DNA of 6,809 nucleotides from Bacteroidota bacterium (lineage in GTDB: Bacteria; Bacteroidota; Bacteroidia; Chitinophagales; Chitinophagaceae), in assembly GCA_947454745.1 (NCBI GenBank), contig CANGMV010000059.1:1-6809 (forward strand), given 5' to 3'. The number at the start of each line of letters is the position of its first letter. Position 1 is the stretch's first letter. The translations under genes were made by a program, and so were the position numbers. The notes beneath the pieces are model-generated. The model saw only the letters and a program-made list of their open reading frames with translations. It was not told the DNA's origin and ran no database searches. Shown in pieces: positions 5,839-6,809 of the stretch.

Positions 5839-6809
5839 ATGCAAGAAGCTTATATAGTAGCAGGTTTTAGAACTGCCGTGACAAAGAGTAAAAAGGGAGG
5901 CTTTCGTTTTATGCGCTCCGATGAATTAGCAATACAAGTTATTCAAGGTTTAATGAAAAGCTTGCCTGCCTTGGATCCCAAATTAGTAGACGATGTGATT
6001 GTAGGAAATGCAGTGCCCGAGGCCGAACAAGGCTTGCAATTTGGCAGAATGATTTCGGCAAAAGCATTAGGCATTGAAGTGCCGGGCATTACCATTAATA
6101 GATATTGCGCTAGTGGTTTGGAGAGTATTGCCATGGCAACTGCAAAAATCAGAACTGGAATGGCGGATTGTATTATTGCTGGTGGAACAGAGTCCATGAG
6201 TTTGGTGCCTACTGCGGGTTGGAAAACAGTACCTGCTTATTCCATCGCAGTAGAAGAGCCTGATTATTATTTGTCGATGGGCTTAACTGCCGAAGCAGTA
6301 GCGAATGAATATAAAGTAAGTAGAGAAGACCAAGATGCGTTTGCATTGGCATCACATCAAAAAGCAAAAGCAGCAATCGACAATGGGTATTTTAAAAAAG
6401 GAATTTTGCCTATTGAAGTAACGGAGACTTATGTGAATGAAAAAAATAAAAAAGCAACCAGATCTTATATTGTAGATACCGATGATGGTGTGCGTGCCGA
6501 TACCACAGTAGAAGCATTGGCAAAATTAAAACCAGCATTTGCTTTAAAAGGTTCTGTGACAGCTGGTAATTCTTCACAAACTAGTGATGGTGCTAGTTTT
6601 GTGATTGTGATGAGTGAGAAAATGATTAGTTCGCTAGGACTCAAGCCTATTGGGCGTTTAGTGAATTGTGCATCGGCAGGGGTACATCCAAGAATTATGG
6701 GAATAGGTCCTGTAGCTGCTATCCCAAAGGCATTAAAACAAGCTGGTATGCATTTGGATCAAATAGATTTAATTGAATTGAACGAAGCATTTGCATCACA
6801 GTCTTTAGC
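5839..6809 (+). CDS. FadA-like acetyl-CoA C-acyltransferase (thiolase), 3' end outside window
   Basis: Thiolases cleave 3-ketoacyl-CoA with CoA in beta-oxidation, or run in reverse to condense acetyl-CoA. The frame is open for 323 codons from the ATG at 5839 to the window edge without a stop; the family is usually about 390-400 residues, so roughly 70 are missing. Visible motifs are the nucleophile C90 in NRYCASGLES, GGTESMS (115-121), MGLTAE (147-152), SREDQDAFALASHQKA (161-176), TAGNSSQTSDGA (241-252), GIGP (288-291) and N315-E316-A317-F318. The catalytic His and second Cys motifs would lie beyond the edge. The region before MGLTAE looks more like degradative FadA than biosynthetic PhaA/AtoB, which usually has DGLWD here. 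Partner beta-oxidation genes, if any, would be downstream. No Shine-Dalgarno sequence is seen. Confidence 0.93.
   Translation, partial: MQEAYIVAGFRTAVTKSKKGGFRFMRSDELAIQVIQGLMKSLPALDPKLVDDVIVGNAVPEAEQGLQFGRMISAKALGIEVPGITINRYCASGLESIAMATAKIRTGMADCIIAGGTESMSLVPTAGWKTVPAYSIAVEEPDYYLSMGLTAEAVANEYKVSREDQDAFALASHQKAKAAIDNGYFKKGILPIEVTETYVNEKNKKATRSYIVDTDDGVRADTTVEALAKLKPAFALKGSVTAGNSSQTSDGASFVIVMSEKMISSLGLKPIGRLVNCASAGVHPRIMGIGPVAAIPKALKQAGMHLDQIDLIELNEAFASQSL

Noticed and set aside
5943..6197. 84-residue minus-strand frame opposite the thiolase
   Set aside because: The plus strand encodes clear thiolase motifs throughout this stretch, including the Cys90 nucleophile.

Overview
The window carries seven protein-coding genes of ordinary bacterial type. 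The organism is most likely a member of the Bacteroidota. The evidence is low G+C, start codons without recognisable Shine-Dalgarno sequences, a match to the Bacteroidota -7 promoter box TAnnTTTG ahead of pyrD, and protein flavour such as the RF1 stretch ending [12 protein letters not shown] and the two-helix PhoR-like kinase. A position near the Chitinophagaceae is plausible, but this is an impression from protein sequence and not a computed placement.

Layout. The + strand opens with a complete prfA (release factor 1). It converges on a block of five minus-strand genes that reads, in transcription order, pyrD (class 2 dihydroorotate dehydrogenase), a YcbL/glyoxalase-II-like metallo-beta-lactamase-fold hydrolase, an OmpR/PhoB-type response regulator, a PhoR-like sensor histidine kinase, and galE (UDP-glucose 4-epimerase). 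Gaps in this block are 9, 86, 60 and 48 bp. At the far right, divergent from pyrD across 101 bp, a FadA-like thiolase starts on the + strand and runs off the window after 323 codons.

How the parts may relate. pyrD and the hydrolase are close enough to share a transcript. The regulator and kinase are an evident cognate pair, regulator first. galE follows the kinase and may be co-transcribed with it, which would give a link between envelope sensing and nucleotide-sugar supply, but this is inference from spacing only. The 86-bp gap before the regulator holds a perfect 6-bp hairpin and repeated half-sites, the best candidate for a control point inside the block. prfA and galE overlap by 4 bp at their stop codons (shared TTAA), leaving no space for a terminator between them.

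I see no mobile element, CRISPR array, RNA gene, phage signature or defence system. No stretch longer than about 100 bp lacks a gene. I do not see evidence for a new biological system; the observations worth checking are small regulatory and active-site details.
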